Positions 18,123 through 27,289 are shown, counted from the first letter of the stretch. The stretch: 64,000 nucleotides of DNA from Roseofilum halophilum BLCC-M91 (GCF_030068445.1 NZ_JAQPOK010000100.1:1-64000), one strand, 5' to 3'. Translations and numbers: made by a program. The notes: generated by a model from the letters alone, not told the origin.

Positions 18123-18194
18123 ATGACCCTTACATCCAGTGACATCACTCGATCGCCTATAATCGATCCAGAGCGTTCTGAGCAAGAGCGATGA
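18123..18194 (+). other. Short upstream open frame (23 codons) overlapping the Uma2 start
   Basis: An ATG at 18123 opens a 23-codon frame (MTLTSSDITRSPIIDPERSE...) that ends in TGA at 18192-18194, overlapping the Uma2 ATG at 18191 as ATGA. This could couple Uma2 translation to a leader peptide or be a coincidence. Confidence 0.3.
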
Positions 18195-18817
18195 CAGCCA
18201 CGTTACCCACAGCAACACCCCCTGAAATGATCCATCTTTCGGGTATTAGTTGGAAAACCTACGAGCATCTTCTGGAAGAACTGCAAGACCGCCGTTTGCG
18301 CTTAACCTACTATCGTGGAAAATTAGAAATCTTGGCTCCTTCACCAGAACACGAACTCTATAAAACAGTCATGGGGCGCTTTGTCGAGACTCTGGCAGAA
18401 GAATTAGACATTAATATTTATCCTCTGGGATCGACCACATACAAGCATCCAGAGTTAAGCGGAGCAGAACCTGATGAATGTTTTTATATTCGCAATATTG
18501 CTGCCATTCGCGGCCGGCGAAGATTGAAACCGGAAGATCCACCCCCCGATCTGGTCATTGAAATTGATATCACCAGCAGTTCGAGCGATCGCTTGCAGGT
18601 TTATGCCTCTTTGGGAGTCCCTGAAGTTTGGATTTATGATGGCAGCACTCTAACTATCCAACAATTACAAAATGAAGAGTATATTGCCTCCACGAACAGT
18701 CAATTTTTCCTCAATATTCCCATCCCAGACATTTCCAGATTTCTCCAACAAGCCGAAACGATAGATTATTTAGAATTAATCAAGCGGTTTCGCAATTGGG
18801 TCAAAACAGCGCTCTGA
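18191..18817 (+). CDS. Uma2 family endonuclease-like protein
   Basis: This 208-residue protein is an intact Uma2 (DUF820) member of the same subtype as the partial gene at the left edge. It shares ISWKTYEHLLEELQDRRLRLTY, EPDECFYIRN, PPPDLVIEIDIT (acidic active-site positions intact) and YASLGVPEVWIYDG. A Fur-box-like site and a 23-codon leader frame precede it. The next gene, a PARG-like protein, starts 30 bases later, so the two are likely co-transcribed. Whether the pair forms a functional unit is unknown. Confidence 0.88.
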   Translation: MTATLPTATPPEMIHLSGISWKTYEHLLEELQDRRLRLTYYRGKLEILAPSPEHELYKTVMGRFVETLAEELDINIYPLGSTTYKHPELSGAEPDECFYIRNIAAIRGRRRLKPEDPPPDLVIEIDITSSSSDRLQVYASLGVPEVWIYDGSTLTIQQLQNEEYIASTNSQFFLNIPIPDISRFLQQAETIDYLELIKRFRNWVKTAL

Positions 18818-18847
18818 ATTGATTTCAGACCTTAATGAGGTATCGAG

Positions 18848-19714
18848 ATGAAGATGAAACGGCAGGCGATCGCCCAAGACACGCTAAATATCCTCAACAC
18901 TGGCGCTTATCATCGGGAGCAAGGGCAACCGGTGAATATTCAACAGGACATTAAAACCTGTTTAGCCCGAACCACATACTACGAACCCGAAACCCTAGTT
19001 ACTCTTGAAAATCAGGTTCTTTCCCTTGCGCCCCCCTTTGAGCATACGGAGTTTATTGTTAGGAATGAGACGACTTTAGTGGGGGCAGAGCGCCTAGCGC
19101 GATCGCAGCAGTTTGAAAGAATTGCCATACTTAATTTTGCCTCCTCTAAAAATCCTGGAGGTGGATTTCTCAACGGTTCGCAAGCTCAGGAAGAAAGTTT
19201 AGCTCGCAGTTCAGCATTGTATAAGAGTTTGACTCAGTGCCGAGAATACTACGACTATCATCGCGCTCATCGTAATCTTTTGTACTCCAATCGGATGATT
19301 TATTCACCCCATTGTCCCGTTTTTCGCCAAGATGATGGCACATTGCTAGAGGCTCCCTATCGGGTTGACTTTATCACCAGTCCAGCCCCTAATGCGGGGG
19401 CGATCGCACGCAATAATCCCGAACAGCTCCAACAAATTCCTCAAGTTTTGGGCGATCGAGCCAGTAAAGTCTTGAGTCTAGCCGCCCATTACAACTGTGA
19501 TGCCTTAGTCTTGGGCGCTTGGGGATGTGGTGTTTTCAGAAACGATCCCACAGTGGTTGCCCAAACATTTGCTGATTTCCTCCTGCCCCATCAACCCTTT
19601 TGGGGACGATTCAAAACCGTATTATTCTCCGTCCTTTCCTCAGACAAACAGCAGCACATCCTGGCTGAATTTGAACGCCGATTTGCAGCGTTACGCCCTG
19701 GTAATGAGCAATAG
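18848..19714 (+). CDS. TIGR02452 family protein, bacterial-type PARG/macro domain
   Basis: This 288-residue protein carries the signature of bacterial-type poly(ADP-ribose) glycohydrolases. GGG at residues 104-106 is followed by QEE at 114-116 (NPGGGFLNGSQAQEESLAR), the catalytic pattern that removes ADP-ribose from modified targets. The C-terminal half has the macro-like strands DALVLGAWGCGVFRNDP. ADP-ribosylation enzymes of this kind occur in TA and phage-defence contexts; here its only close partner is the Uma2 gene upstream. Whether it reverses ADP-ribosylation by a toxin elsewhere cannot be told. Confidence 0.85.
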   Translation: MKMKRQAIAQDTLNILNTGAYHREQGQPVNIQQDIKTCLARTTYYEPETLVTLENQVLSLAPPFEHTEFIVRNETTLVGAERLARSQQFERIAILNFASSKNPGGGFLNGSQAQEESLARSSALYKSLTQCREYYDYHRAHRNLLYSNRMIYSPHCPVFRQDDGTLLEAPYRVDFITSPAPNAGAIARNNPEQLQQIPQVLGDRASKVLSLAAHYNCDALVLGAWGCGVFRNDPTVVAQTFADFLLPHQPFWGRFKTVLFSVLSSDKQQHILAEFERRFAALRPGNEQ

Positions 19715-20100
19715 AATGCGATCGACACCCACAAAATCCGGGTTGCTGCGATCGACAAGGGTCGGTTCCGACCATTCGGGTTAAGTTTGGTATAGAGCCT
19801 TTTTCTTGCGCTATGCCCTGCATGTCCCAAATTTCGGGCGATCCATACAGTTAACTGTCAACTTCTGGAAAGACAAGGTATGATAATTAAGTAGGGATGC
19901 ATAACTCAAAAGTCATACCTAGATTGTAATTGATGATTGGATCGCTGAACCCAGTCGCTTGGTATAATTACCCTCAACTTCCAGATAAAGGTAGCAATTA
20001 GAGCGACAATGACGATCGAGTTAGGCGCTTAACCTGCGTCATCATCAATCTAGGATCGTCCTATCCTGGCAGTCAAACTTAAGAAGCGAGTAAGGCCTCA
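19715..20100. other. Intergenic region upstream of the spkB-like gene
   Basis: No gene is supported in this 386-base gap. Possible promoter pieces are TATGATAAT near 19877-19885 and TATAAT at 19963-19968, neither with a well-spaced -35. The long untranslated lead before the kinase start is notable but no structured element was recognised. Confidence 0.4.
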
Positions 20101-21687
20101 ATGAGCTACTGCGTTAACCCAGTTTGTCCAAATCCAGAAAATTCTCCCAATGCTCAAGTTTGTGCTGCTTGTGGCTCCAAACTATTGCTTCGAGAGCGTT
20201 ATCACATCTCTAAACTCTTGGGACAAGGTGGATTTGGGGCGACTTTTCTGGCTCAAAATATATCTCTTCCGGGGAATCCCTATTGTGTCATCAAACAACT
20301 CCGCCCGGCTTCAACTTCCCCACAAACTCTGCAAATGGCTAGAGAGCTGTTTCGGCGAGAGGCGAAAACCTTGGGTAAAATTGGCAATCATCCCCAATTG
20401 CCGGGTTTGCTGGATTATTTTGAGACGGAACAAGAATTCTATTTAGTTCAGGAGTATATTAGCGGAGCCACGTTAAGCCGAGAGGTGAAGCGGGGAGGGC
20501 CGTTTACAGAGGCCGGAATTAAGCAGTTTTTAAGCGAATTATTACCCGTTATTGAGTATATCCACTCCAATCAAGTCATTCATCGAGATATTAAACCGGC
20601 TAACTTGATTCGCCGCAATCAGGATAAAAAATTAGTCTTAATTGATTTTGGGGCGGTTAAGGATCAGGTGAATCCGACGGCAGTGGAGAATAGTTCGGAT
20701 CAAACGGCTTTAACGGCTTTTGCGATCGGGACTCCAGGATATGCTCCCCCCGAACAGATGGCTCTGAGACCGGTTTATGCCAGTGATATTTATGCAGTCG
20801 GGGTGACTTGTATTTATTTGCTAACGGGTAAGTCTCCGAAGGATTTGGGCTACGATCCGGCAACGGGGGAGATTTTATGGGAACGACAGGTACAAATCAG
20901 CGACCATTTAACCCGTGTGTTGAAGAAAATGCTTGATGGGTCGGTTAAACATCGGTATCAGTCGGCTCAAGATATTTTGAAGGCTTTGGAGTTAGAGCCT
21001 TATTTAGATAGTTTGGCTCAGGGGATGTTAACGGGGCCGGTGAAGCCAACTTCAGAGACTTCTTCTAAAGGAACAGGCAGCCGGAATACGGGAAATTCTG
21101 GGCCGAGTAGCCATTTGTCTCGGTTTGGGGTGTCGATTCGATCGCGCCAATCCAGGTTACGAGGCGCGGGTAATACGGGGCTTTCTAATACGTCTCTTTC
21201 CACTCAGGCCAATTCTGGCCCGACTTCGGGGCCAAGTGCGGGGGGAAATAAGCCCAAGATTCCTACTCGTTTGAAGGAGCAGGAGTTGGCTACTTATTAT
21301 GCTAAGGGGCGGCGGGATTTTGTCGATCATGATTTGAGTGCCCTCAATCTTCAGGAGATGGTGTTTCCAGAGGCGAATTTCCGGGAATGTAAGTTTGTGA
21401 AGACGAATTTTACTCGTGCGAATTTGTTTCGCTCAGATTTTACGAAGGCGCGTTTGAAACAGACGATTTTGCGGGATGCGAATTTGAGTCGGGCTTATTT
21501 TAATTATGCCAATTTGGAGGGGGCGGATCTGCGAGGTGCGGATTTGAGTTATGCCTATTTGAGTAGTGCGAATTTGAATGGGGCGAATTTATGCGGGGCG
21601 AATTTGACGGGGGCGAAGGTGACGGAGCAGCAGTTGAAACGGGCGCGAACGAATTGGAGGACGGTGTTACCCAAAGGGCGGAAGTAG
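20101..21687 (+). CDS. spkB: Serine/threonine protein kinase with pentapeptide repeats, SpkB-like
   Basis: This 528-residue protein has three parts. A four-Cys N-terminus (Cys4, Cys9, Cys21, Cys24) may bind metal or be redox active. A Hanks-type kinase domain (about 33-300) has GQGGFGATF, the catalytic loop HRDIKPANL, and DFGAVK in place of DFG-x. After a Ser/Gly/Thr-rich linker come pentapeptide repeats (about 420-510, A(N/D)L-type fives). Synechocystis SpkB, a kinase linked to oxidative stress and motility, has the same Cys motif, kinase and pentapeptide arrangement. The symbol is given on architecture; orthology is not proven. Confidence 0.8.
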   Translation: MSYCVNPVCPNPENSPNAQVCAACGSKLLLRERYHISKLLGQGGFGATFLAQNISLPGNPYCVIKQLRPASTSPQTLQMARELFRREAKTLGKIGNHPQLPGLLDYFETEQEFYLVQEYISGATLSREVKRGGPFTEAGIKQFLSELLPVIEYIHSNQVIHRDIKPANLIRRNQDKKLVLIDFGAVKDQVNPTAVENSSDQTALTAFAIGTPGYAPPEQMALRPVYASDIYAVGVTCIYLLTGKSPKDLGYDPATGEILWERQVQISDHLTRVLKKMLDGSVKHRYQSAQDILKALELEPYLDSLAQGMLTGPVKPTSETSSKGTGSRNTGNSGPSSHLSRFGVSIRSRQSRLRGAGNTGLSNTSLSTQANSGPTSGPSAGGNKPKIPTRLKEQELATYYAKGRRDFVDHDLSALNLQEMVFPEANFRECKFVKTNFTRANLFRSDFTKARLKQTILRDANLSRAYFNYANLEGADLRGADLSYAYLSSANLNGANLCGANLTGAKVTEQQLKRARTNWRTVLPKGRK

Positions 21688-21739
21688 ACTCAATGAGGGA
21701 ATGCTTCGGGTTAAATTCTTATTCATATCAAGTCCGCTT

Positions 21740-21764
21740 ATTCATGTCCGCGAAGCGGAAATCC
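21740..21764. repeat. Dispersed hairpin repeat, second copy of 800-825
   Basis: This segment (TATTCATGTCCGCGAAGCGG...) is the inverted counterpart of 800-825, including the TCCGC-GAA-GCGGA hairpin. Confidence 0.7.
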
Positions 21765-21768
21765 CCTA

Positions 21769-21804
21769 ATTAAAAATCCAGGGAGCAAGATGCTCCCACT
21801 CCAG
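21769..21804. repeat. Dispersed repeat (GGGAGCAAGATGCTCCC palindrome family), copy 1
   Basis: AT-rich flank plus the palindrome GGGAGCAAGATGCTCCC and ACTCCAG. The same element recurs inverted at 35649-35692 and 50289-50325. Confidence 0.75.
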
Positions 21805-21890
21805 TTAGATCAAAGAATTGGAGGAGTGTGGGTATGTTGCCCGCTTCTTGAATCCAATTAATCGGATTTGATATCATTACTCATTACTCA

Positions 21891-21921
21891 AAAAAGGGCG
21901 ATCGCCACGATCGCCCTTTTT
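21891..21921. terminator. Rho-independent terminator, bidirectional
   Basis: A perfect 14-base stem (AAAAAGGGCGATCG with its complement, 21891-21904 and 21908-21921) has a three-base loop and flanking T-tract. It lies between the convergent spkB-like gene and psaD, so it can stop both. HIP1-like sequence forms the stem. Confidence 0.8.
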
Positions 21922-21987
21922 CAGTGCAAAAACTCCCACTAGGGGAGTCTTGAGTTAAGTGTACTCAAGGCATATGAGTTGAGGGCC

Positions 21988-22413
21988 TTAAACCTCGTAG
22001 GGTTCTTTACCACTAAATTTGAGGGTCGCTGGCTCAGGGTTGCTGCCGATATTGCGGTCAATTTTACCGACAAATTCCCGACCTTCGTTCACTTTTTCAG
22101 GGAACACGCCATCTGCGGGGTGGAGATACTCGACTTCACCATTGGGATAAACCCGGTAAATTTTATAGTCATTGATCTTAAATTTGGGCCGCAGTTGGCG
22201 ATAGGCTAGGGCCAAGCATTGTTCCTTGCGAGCCAAATACAGAAGGTTGTCGCCTTCTTGCATAGTGGCTGCACCACCAGTGGGCATCTCAAAGACTTGA
22301 GCTTTGGGGGATGTCCAAGTGATGGCGTACTTTTCTTCTACGGATGCTTTGGTGAGTAGTCCACCAGTGCTGCCGCCAAATAAGGGCGCTTGTCCGGTCA
22401 GTGTCTCACTCAT
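21988..22413 (-). CDS. psaD: Photosystem I reaction center subunit II
   Basis: PsaD is the stromal photosystem I subunit that docks ferredoxin and stabilises PsaC. The 141-residue length is normal. Recognisable segments include [52 protein letters not shown] and [23 protein letters not shown], which are near-invariant in cyanobacteria. The ATG at 22413 is chosen because it gives the standard N-terminus; an upstream in-frame start would add 16 unrelated residues. It is transcribed away from the DICT-domain kinase gene, 117 bases downstream of it. Confidence 0.98.
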   Translation of the reverse strand: MSETLTGQAPLFGGSTGGLLTKASVEEKYAITWTSPKAQVFEMPTGGAATMQEGDNLLYLARKEQCLALAYRQLRPKFKINDYKIYRVYPNGEVEYLHPADGVFPEKVNEGREFVGKIDRNIGSNPEPATLKFSGKEPYEV

Positions 22414-22530
22414 GGTTAAAGCTCTCTCCTCTAAACCAAGATTTTTATGGCATCCTATCACTGAGATGGGGGTGGACTAGAGATTTTGTTAGGAACTGTT
22501 ACAGTTGTTCATAATTGGTGGTCAGGAAGC

Positions 22531-24585
22531 CTACTTTTGCCGCCCAACGGTGGGCGACGGGCGACGGGAGCGGGAAGGGCGATCGCTTCTGGATGAACCT
22601 TGAGAAAAGTCTTTGTCTACGATGGGCAAGGTGAAGCGGAATTGAGAGCCTTGGTCTTTCCCTCCAGACTCGGCCCAAATCTGCCCCCCCCAGTTGGCGA
22701 CAATTTGACGGCAAATGGCTAAACCGAGACCTGTCCCCCCGGTACTGCGACGCAGGGCACCTTCTTCTTGATAAAAGCGATCGAAGACAGTTTCGAGACG
22801 GTTGGGTTCAATTCCGCGACCACTATCTTCAACCGTCACTAAAACCATGGTGCGGTTATTTGCGGCGCGTTTTTGGGGGGGGACAAGATCCTGAAATTGC
22901 CTTTGGGTACTCAAGATGGCTCCGATAGTGACTTGTCCTTGGGAGGGGGTGAATTTACAAGCGTTATCGATGAGTTTGGATAAAACTTCGACCAACCATT
23001 CTCCATCGACATGAACGAGGGGCAGGTTGGTGGCCAGATGGGTAATAATTTGGGGTAAGTCTTGGTTGGGTTGATGGCTTCGGATGCTGCTGATGGCTAA
23101 GTCGATACATTCTTGTAAGGGTAGGGGTTCGGGATTCCAGTCTACGGAGCCGCTTTCGAGGCGAGACAGGGTGAGGAAGTCTTGGATCAGCTCTCGCAGC
23201 CGTTCGGCATCGTCTAGGGCGGTATTGAGCATCACCTGGCGCAAATCCTGGGGCATGTCGGGTTCGGTGGCTAAACTTTCCAGACAGACTTGGATGGTGG
23301 ATAGGGGAGTGCGAAGTTCGTGACCGGTGATGGCGATTAGGTTACGGGTGGTGAGATCTAGGGCTTCGAGTTGTTGGTTGAGGTCTTCGAGGTTAGCGTA
23401 GGCTTGAGCTTGGATCAGGGCGACTCCAATTTGGGAGGCGATCGCCTGTACCATTTCCAATTGACTGGCTGCCCAGGTATAAGCACTGTCTCCACAGTGG
23501 TGAATTTCAATCATTCCCAGCAGTTCCTCTTTGTAGAGTACGGGAACCATTAACCAGGAGTGCATTTTGGCCGGGGTGAGTTGATCTCGAAGGGTGGGGT
23601 GATTGAGGGTATCCCGATTTAAGTTGCTCAGGTAAGCCCGGTGATGTTGCTCAACCACCTGGGAGAACAGGGGATGCTCGGTTAGGGGCCAACTTTTCCC
23701 TTTCAAAGATGAGAGTTTTTGGGAGTTAATGTACTCATATTCGATGGTGACCTGCTTTTGGGTCGCTTTACAGGGGTAAATGAGGCAGCGACAGCTCTCC
23801 ATGGCTTGGCCGAGTTCTTTGGCAGCGATCTGAAAAATTTCTTCCGGGTCTAGGGAACGGCGGATGGCATCGGTGATGGAGTTAACGAGGCGTTCTTTTT
23901 TTTCTTGGTTGGCGATCGCCGTATAAGCCTTCACCAGTTTATATTGACCCGCTTGTAAATAGGTCACTAGACGCTCCGCAAATGGGGCCGGATCGAGATG
24001 AGTTATTTGACAAGCTGGAGCTTGGGTGATAAGAGTTTGGGCTTGTTCAATCTTTGTGGCTAATTCCGGACGATAGTCTACAATTCGAGAGAGCAGGGCA
24101 TGGGCCGCCTCTTCACACACCTGGCGATCGAACGTCCAAATCCCCTCAAAGCGCCGCCCTTGATCCATCGTCATCAACGGCAATTCCGGCAACCCCATTC
24201 CCAATGGATCGCGTTCGCGACAAATTAAACAAGTGGCATACTGCTGACCAATAATCACCAAATGCCACTCATGCTTAAGTTCATCCTGGAGATCAAAAGC
24301 AACGGTTTCATACTCCTGGGAAGCACTCTTAAACTCCGTTTCTGGAGCCGCCAGAATATAAACCTGGTCAGTTTTTTGGGCAATGCGGCGATAGCGATGA
24401 GACTCTTGGCGATAAAACCGCTCTCGCTGGAAATTGGCAATCACTAAGGGGCGATCGCCCCCAGCCAATACCTGGTCTTCCATGGCATGGGAAAGGGCAG
24501 TCAAAGACGGCTTAAAATAGATTTGCGATCGCAGTTGGGGTAACCTTTGTAAAAGGTCAGCCAACACGGAAGTGTAATTACTCAT
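22531..24585 (-). CDS. DICT and GAF domain sensor histidine kinase
   Basis: This is a soluble 684-residue kinase. The first ~150 residues match the DICT sensory domain of cyanobacterial kinases (light- and bacteriophytochrome-associated regulators), followed by a GAF-type domain at about 230-400 and a short helical linker. The phosphoacceptor is His422 in ITGHELRTPLSTIQ. The ATPase domain has KLIDNACKFTP, DSGRGI and GTGLGLAICRQIV. The C-terminus is a Ser/Arg-rich tail. No response regulator lies nearby. Its direction and short gap to psaD may only reflect neighbourhood, not shared control. Confidence 0.88.
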   Translation of the reverse strand: MSNYTSVLADLLQRLPQLRSQIYFKPSLTALSHAMEDQVLAGGDRPLVIANFQRERFYRQESHRYRRIAQKTDQVYILAAPETEFKSASQEYETVAFDLQDELKHEWHLVIIGQQYATCLICRERDPLGMGLPELPLMTMDQGRRFEGIWTFDRQVCEEAAHALLSRIVDYRPELATKIEQAQTLITQAPACQITHLDPAPFAERLVTYLQAGQYKLVKAYTAIANQEKKERLVNSITDAIRRSLDPEEIFQIAAKELGQAMESCRCLIYPCKATQKQVTIEYEYINSQKLSSLKGKSWPLTEHPLFSQVVEQHHRAYLSNLNRDTLNHPTLRDQLTPAKMHSWLMVPVLYKEELLGMIEIHHCGDSAYTWAASQLEMVQAIASQIGVALIQAQAYANLEDLNQQLEALDLTTRNLIAITGHELRTPLSTIQVCLESLATEPDMPQDLRQVMLNTALDDAERLRELIQDFLTLSRLESGSVDWNPEPLPLQECIDLAISSIRSHQPNQDLPQIITHLATNLPLVHVDGEWLVEVLSKLIDNACKFTPSQGQVTIGAILSTQRQFQDLVPPQKRAANNRTMVLVTVEDSGRGIEPNRLETVFDRFYQEEGALRRSTGGTGLGLAICRQIVANWGGQIWAESGGKDQGSQFRFTLPIVDKDFSQGSSRSDRPSRSRRPSPTVGRQK

Positions 24586-24640
24586 TAACGCTGCTTCGCC
24601 CAGTCAGGACAACTCCACTCTTAACTTAAGTTTAGTTTGT

Positions 24641-24952
24641 TTAAGTTTTCATTCTATCGAGTTCTCGGGCCGTTTGATGCGGTTTATAGTCCAGGCAATC
24701 GATCGCCCGTTCCGAATTGGCATACTGAGGATGTACCGTACATTTTAACCGATGGTCATTAGTAAAAAATTGACAATGGGCACAGGGAATCTGATGCATT
24801 TGCTTGGCCTGAGCCAGACCCTCTCCCATCGCTCGACCTAATGTCCAGGCCACAACCGCAATCAAGACCCAAGCACTGATAAAGCAAATGGGCACCAGGA
24901 AAGGCTCTATCACTTGCATCAAATCAAATAAGAGATCGATAATCGTGAGCAT
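24641..24952 (-). CDS. Small membrane protein with C-terminal Cys motif
   Basis: This 103-residue protein starts at ATG 24952 (an in-frame TTG at 24979 would add nine residues). A long hydrophobic stretch (about 10-42) makes one or two membrane passes. The cytoplasmic or lumenal tail has a CxxC-like IPCAHCQF and two further Cys (LKCTVH, AIDCLDY), a pattern seen in conserved cyanobacterial hypothetical proteins. No function is known. It is 55 bases upstream of the DICT kinase gene in the same direction. Confidence 0.75.
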   Translation of the reverse strand: MLTIIDLLFDLMQVIEPFLVPICFISAWVLIAVVAWTLGRAMGEGLAQAKQMHQIPCAHCQFFTNDHRLKCTVHPQYANSERAIDCLDYKPHQTARELDRMKT

Positions 24953-25172
24953 AAAGGTATCCTTAATTCTGAAAAACAAGCAAGTTATGATTCTTATATA
25001 GCAGGATCTGACTTAACACAAGAACCTTCTTGATTGAAACCCCCTCACCTCCCCTAACCCTTAAATTACAAATTGTAAACAATCCTCCCACAGCGACTCA
25101 AACCTAAAACACCTATGAGATGATTAACTCTACAGAGCCAACAATCAACTACGAAACAGTAAAGAACTATTT

Positions 25173-25811
25173 ATGAGCCTCAGACTTGGTGATACCGTTC
25201 CCAATTTTACCCAAGCCTCTTCCGAAGGTGAAATTGACTTCTATAGCTGGGCAGGAGATAGCTGGGTCGTCCTGTTTTCTCACCCCGCAGACTATACTCC
25301 CGTTTGTACCACAGAACTGGGCATGGTCGCCAAACTCAAACCAGAATTTGACAAACGCAATGTTAAAGTCATTGCCCTCAGCGTTGATGGTGTAGAATCC
25401 CACAAAGGATGGATTGGAGACATTAACGAGACCCAAAAAACAACCGTCAATTATCCCATTTTGGCCGATGAGGATAAAAAAGTCTCAAATCTCTATGACA
25501 TGATTCATCCAGAATCCTTGAACAACTTAACCGTTCGTACCGTTTTTATCATCGATCCCAACAAAAAACTGCGCCTCAATCTTACCTATCCAGCCAGCAC
25601 CGGACGCAACTTTGATGAAATTCTGCGAGTCATTGACTCCTTACAATTAACCGATTATCATCAAGTTGCCACTCCAGTTAATTGGAAAGATGGAGATGAT
25701 TGCGTCATTGTCCCCTCTCTCAAAGATCCACAAGTCTTGAAAGAGAAGTTTCCCAAAGGATATGAAGAAATTAAACCCTATTTACGCATGACTCCCCAGC
25801 CCAATAAATAG
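25173..25811 (+). CDS. 1-Cys peroxiredoxin
   Basis: This 212-residue peroxiredoxin belongs to the Prx6 group and reduces hydrogen peroxide and alkyl hydroperoxides. The peroxidatic Cys45 sits in PADYTPVCTTEL, with the conserved Arg in NLTVRTVFIIDP. There is no second conserved resolving Cys, and the long C-terminal domain (DYHQVATPVNWKDGDDCVIVPS) is diagnostic of the 1-Cys type. It is followed by repeat-rich DNA before cysK, so an operon with cysK is unlikely. Confidence 0.93.
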   Translation: MSLRLGDTVPNFTQASSEGEIDFYSWAGDSWVVLFSHPADYTPVCTTELGMVAKLKPEFDKRNVKVIALSVDGVESHKGWIGDINETQKTTVNYPILADEDKKVSNLYDMIHPESLNNLTVRTVFIIDPNKKLRLNLTYPASTGRNFDEILRVIDSLQLTDYHQVATPVNWKDGDDCVIVPSLKDPQVLKEKFPKGYEEIKPYLRMTPQPNK

Positions 25812-25834
25812 GTTATAGCACTTCATTCTAGGGT

Positions 25835-25936
25835 GGGGAAGTGGGGACACGGGGACACGGAGACGCGGGGAAGTGGGGACGCGGAGACACGGGGACACGG
25901 GGACACGGGGACGCGGGGACGCGGGGACGCGGGGAA
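25835..25936. repeat. GGGGACACGG/GGGGACGCGG minisatellite
   Basis: About ten degenerate copies of a 9-10 base G-rich unit (GGGGAC-R-CG). The same unit type recurs at 33524-33573, 33818-33880 and 40260-40300. Confidence 0.85.
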
Positions 25937-25949
25937 ATTACTTCTTGCC

Positions 25950-26041
25950 TATTCCCTATTCCCTATTCCCTATTCCCTATTCCCTATTCCCTATTCCCTA
26001 TTCCCTATTCCCTATTCCCTATTCCCTATTCCCTATTCCCT
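25950..26041. repeat. Heptanucleotide tandem repeat (TATTCCC)x13
   Basis: Thirteen exact copies of TATTCCC plus one base, ending 26 bases before the cysK start codon. Such short tandemly repeated repeats are known in filamentous cyanobacteria. Perfect copy identity suggests recent or ongoing slippage. Confidence 0.95.
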
Positions 26042-26067
26042 AAAGATAAAGTTCGGTAAGTAAACGG

Positions 26068-27045
26068 ATGGATATCAAAGCAGGATTTATAGCCACAGTC
26101 GGCAACACGCCCCTGATTCGATTAAACAGCTTTTGCGAAGAAACCGGGTGTGAGATTCTCGGTAAAGCAGAATTCCTCAATCCAGGGGGTTCCGTCAAAG
26201 ACCGAGCCGCCCTGTATATTATCGAAGATGCCGAAAAACAAGGACTCCTCAAACCCGGTGGTACAGTCGTAGAAGGAACGGCGGGTAACACAGGCATCGG
26301 TTTAGCCCATATTTGTAATGCTAAAGGCTATCGTTGCAAAATCATTATTCCCGAAACCCAATCCCAGGAAAAAATAGAGGCCCTGCGTACCCTAGGCGCA
26401 GAGGTACAAACCGTTCCAGCCGTTCCCTATCGAGACCCCAATAATTACGTGAAATTATCTGGCCGAGTCGCCGATGAACTCGATAACGCCATTTGGGCCA
26501 ATCAATTTGATAATTTAGCCAATCGTCAAGCCCATTATGAAACCACAGGGCCAGAACTTTGGCAACAAACCGACGGTAAAATTGATGGTTGGGTGGCAGC
26601 TACAGGAACCGGGGGAACCTATGCCGGAGTTGCGATGTATTTGAAGGAGAAAAACCCCAATATTCGCGTAGTTGTCGCTGACCCCATGGGGAGTGGTTTA
26701 TATTCCTATGTGAAAACCGGAGAAATTAAACCAGAAGGCAATTCAGTCACCGAAGGAATTGGCAATTCTCGGATTACCAAAAATATGGAAGGCGTGCCCA
26801 TCGATGATGCCATTCAAGTGGACGATCCTGAATGTATCCGAGTCATTTATCAGTTATTGCGCCGGGATGGTTTATTTATGGGCGGTTCCGTTGGTATTAA
26901 TGTGGGAGCTGCGGTAACTTTAGCCAAACAAATGGGGCCGGGACATACCATTGTCACGGTGTTATGTGATGGGGGCGCTCGCTATCAGTCCAAGCTTTAT
27001 AATCGAGAGTGGTTAGCCTCGAAGAATTTGCTACCCTCTCCCTAA
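26068..27045 (+). CDS. cysK: Cysteine synthase (O-acetylserine sulfhydrylase)
   Basis: This PLP enzyme makes cysteine from O-acetylserine and sulfide. The 325-residue protein has the PLP-lysine Lys44 in NPGGSVKDRA, the substrate loop GTAGNTGIGLA, the phosphate-binding GTGGT, and GGSVGINVGAA near the end. Length is normal. The ATG at 26068 is preceded by the 13-copy heptamer repeat, which must lie in its leader or promoter, so repeat number could alter expression. Confidence 0.92.
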   Translation: MDIKAGFIATVGNTPLIRLNSFCEETGCEILGKAEFLNPGGSVKDRAALYIIEDAEKQGLLKPGGTVVEGTAGNTGIGLAHICNAKGYRCKIIIPETQSQEKIEALRTLGAEVQTVPAVPYRDPNNYVKLSGRVADELDNAIWANQFDNLANRQAHYETTGPELWQQTDGKIDGWVAATGTGGTYAGVAMYLKEKNPNIRVVVADPMGSGLYSYVKTGEIKPEGNSVTEGIGNSRITKNMEGVPIDDAIQVDDPECIRVIYQLLRRDGLFMGGSVGINVGAAVTLAKQMGPGHTIVTVLCDGGARYQSKLYNREWLASKNLLPSP

Positions 27046-27154
27046 ATCCCTCTCCCACGGGAGAGGGCATGTCCTGTTGCACAACTTATTTAGACTAGCT
27101 ATAGTCACGACTAAAGTCCTTGCCAACTATTCGGGTTGCCAGGGGAGCCAGTCT

Positions 27155-27289
27155 TCATCTAGGTAGGCTAAGGCTATCTTGGAGAATCAACTCAATTTCT
27201 GAACAGAAATTGTTAACGGTATCATTCAACCAAAGTTGGTAGTCTGGGTCGTATAATAACGTGGGTTGAGGTTTAACTTGAGGTTCCAT
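27155..27289 (-). pseudogene. Possible DUF29-like N-terminal remnant, 44 codons
   Basis: The frame starts MEPQVKPQPTLLYDPDYQLWL, resembling the N-terminus of DUF29 proteins (consensus LYE.DFYLWL), and stops after 44 codons. In the next frame the sequence continues as AYLDEDWLPWQPE and a stop, so a frameshift may have split a slightly longer small gene. No further DUF29 sequence is present. Confidence 0.35.

Noticed and set aside
22498..22515. HLR1/RpaB-like repeat upstream of psaD
   Set aside because: Only one arm (GTTACAGT) matches the KTTACAWW consensus; the second arm does not.
25833..26063. Open frames reading YSLFPIP repeats
   Set aside because: They are translations of the heptamer and minisatellite arrays, open only because the repeat unit has no stop.
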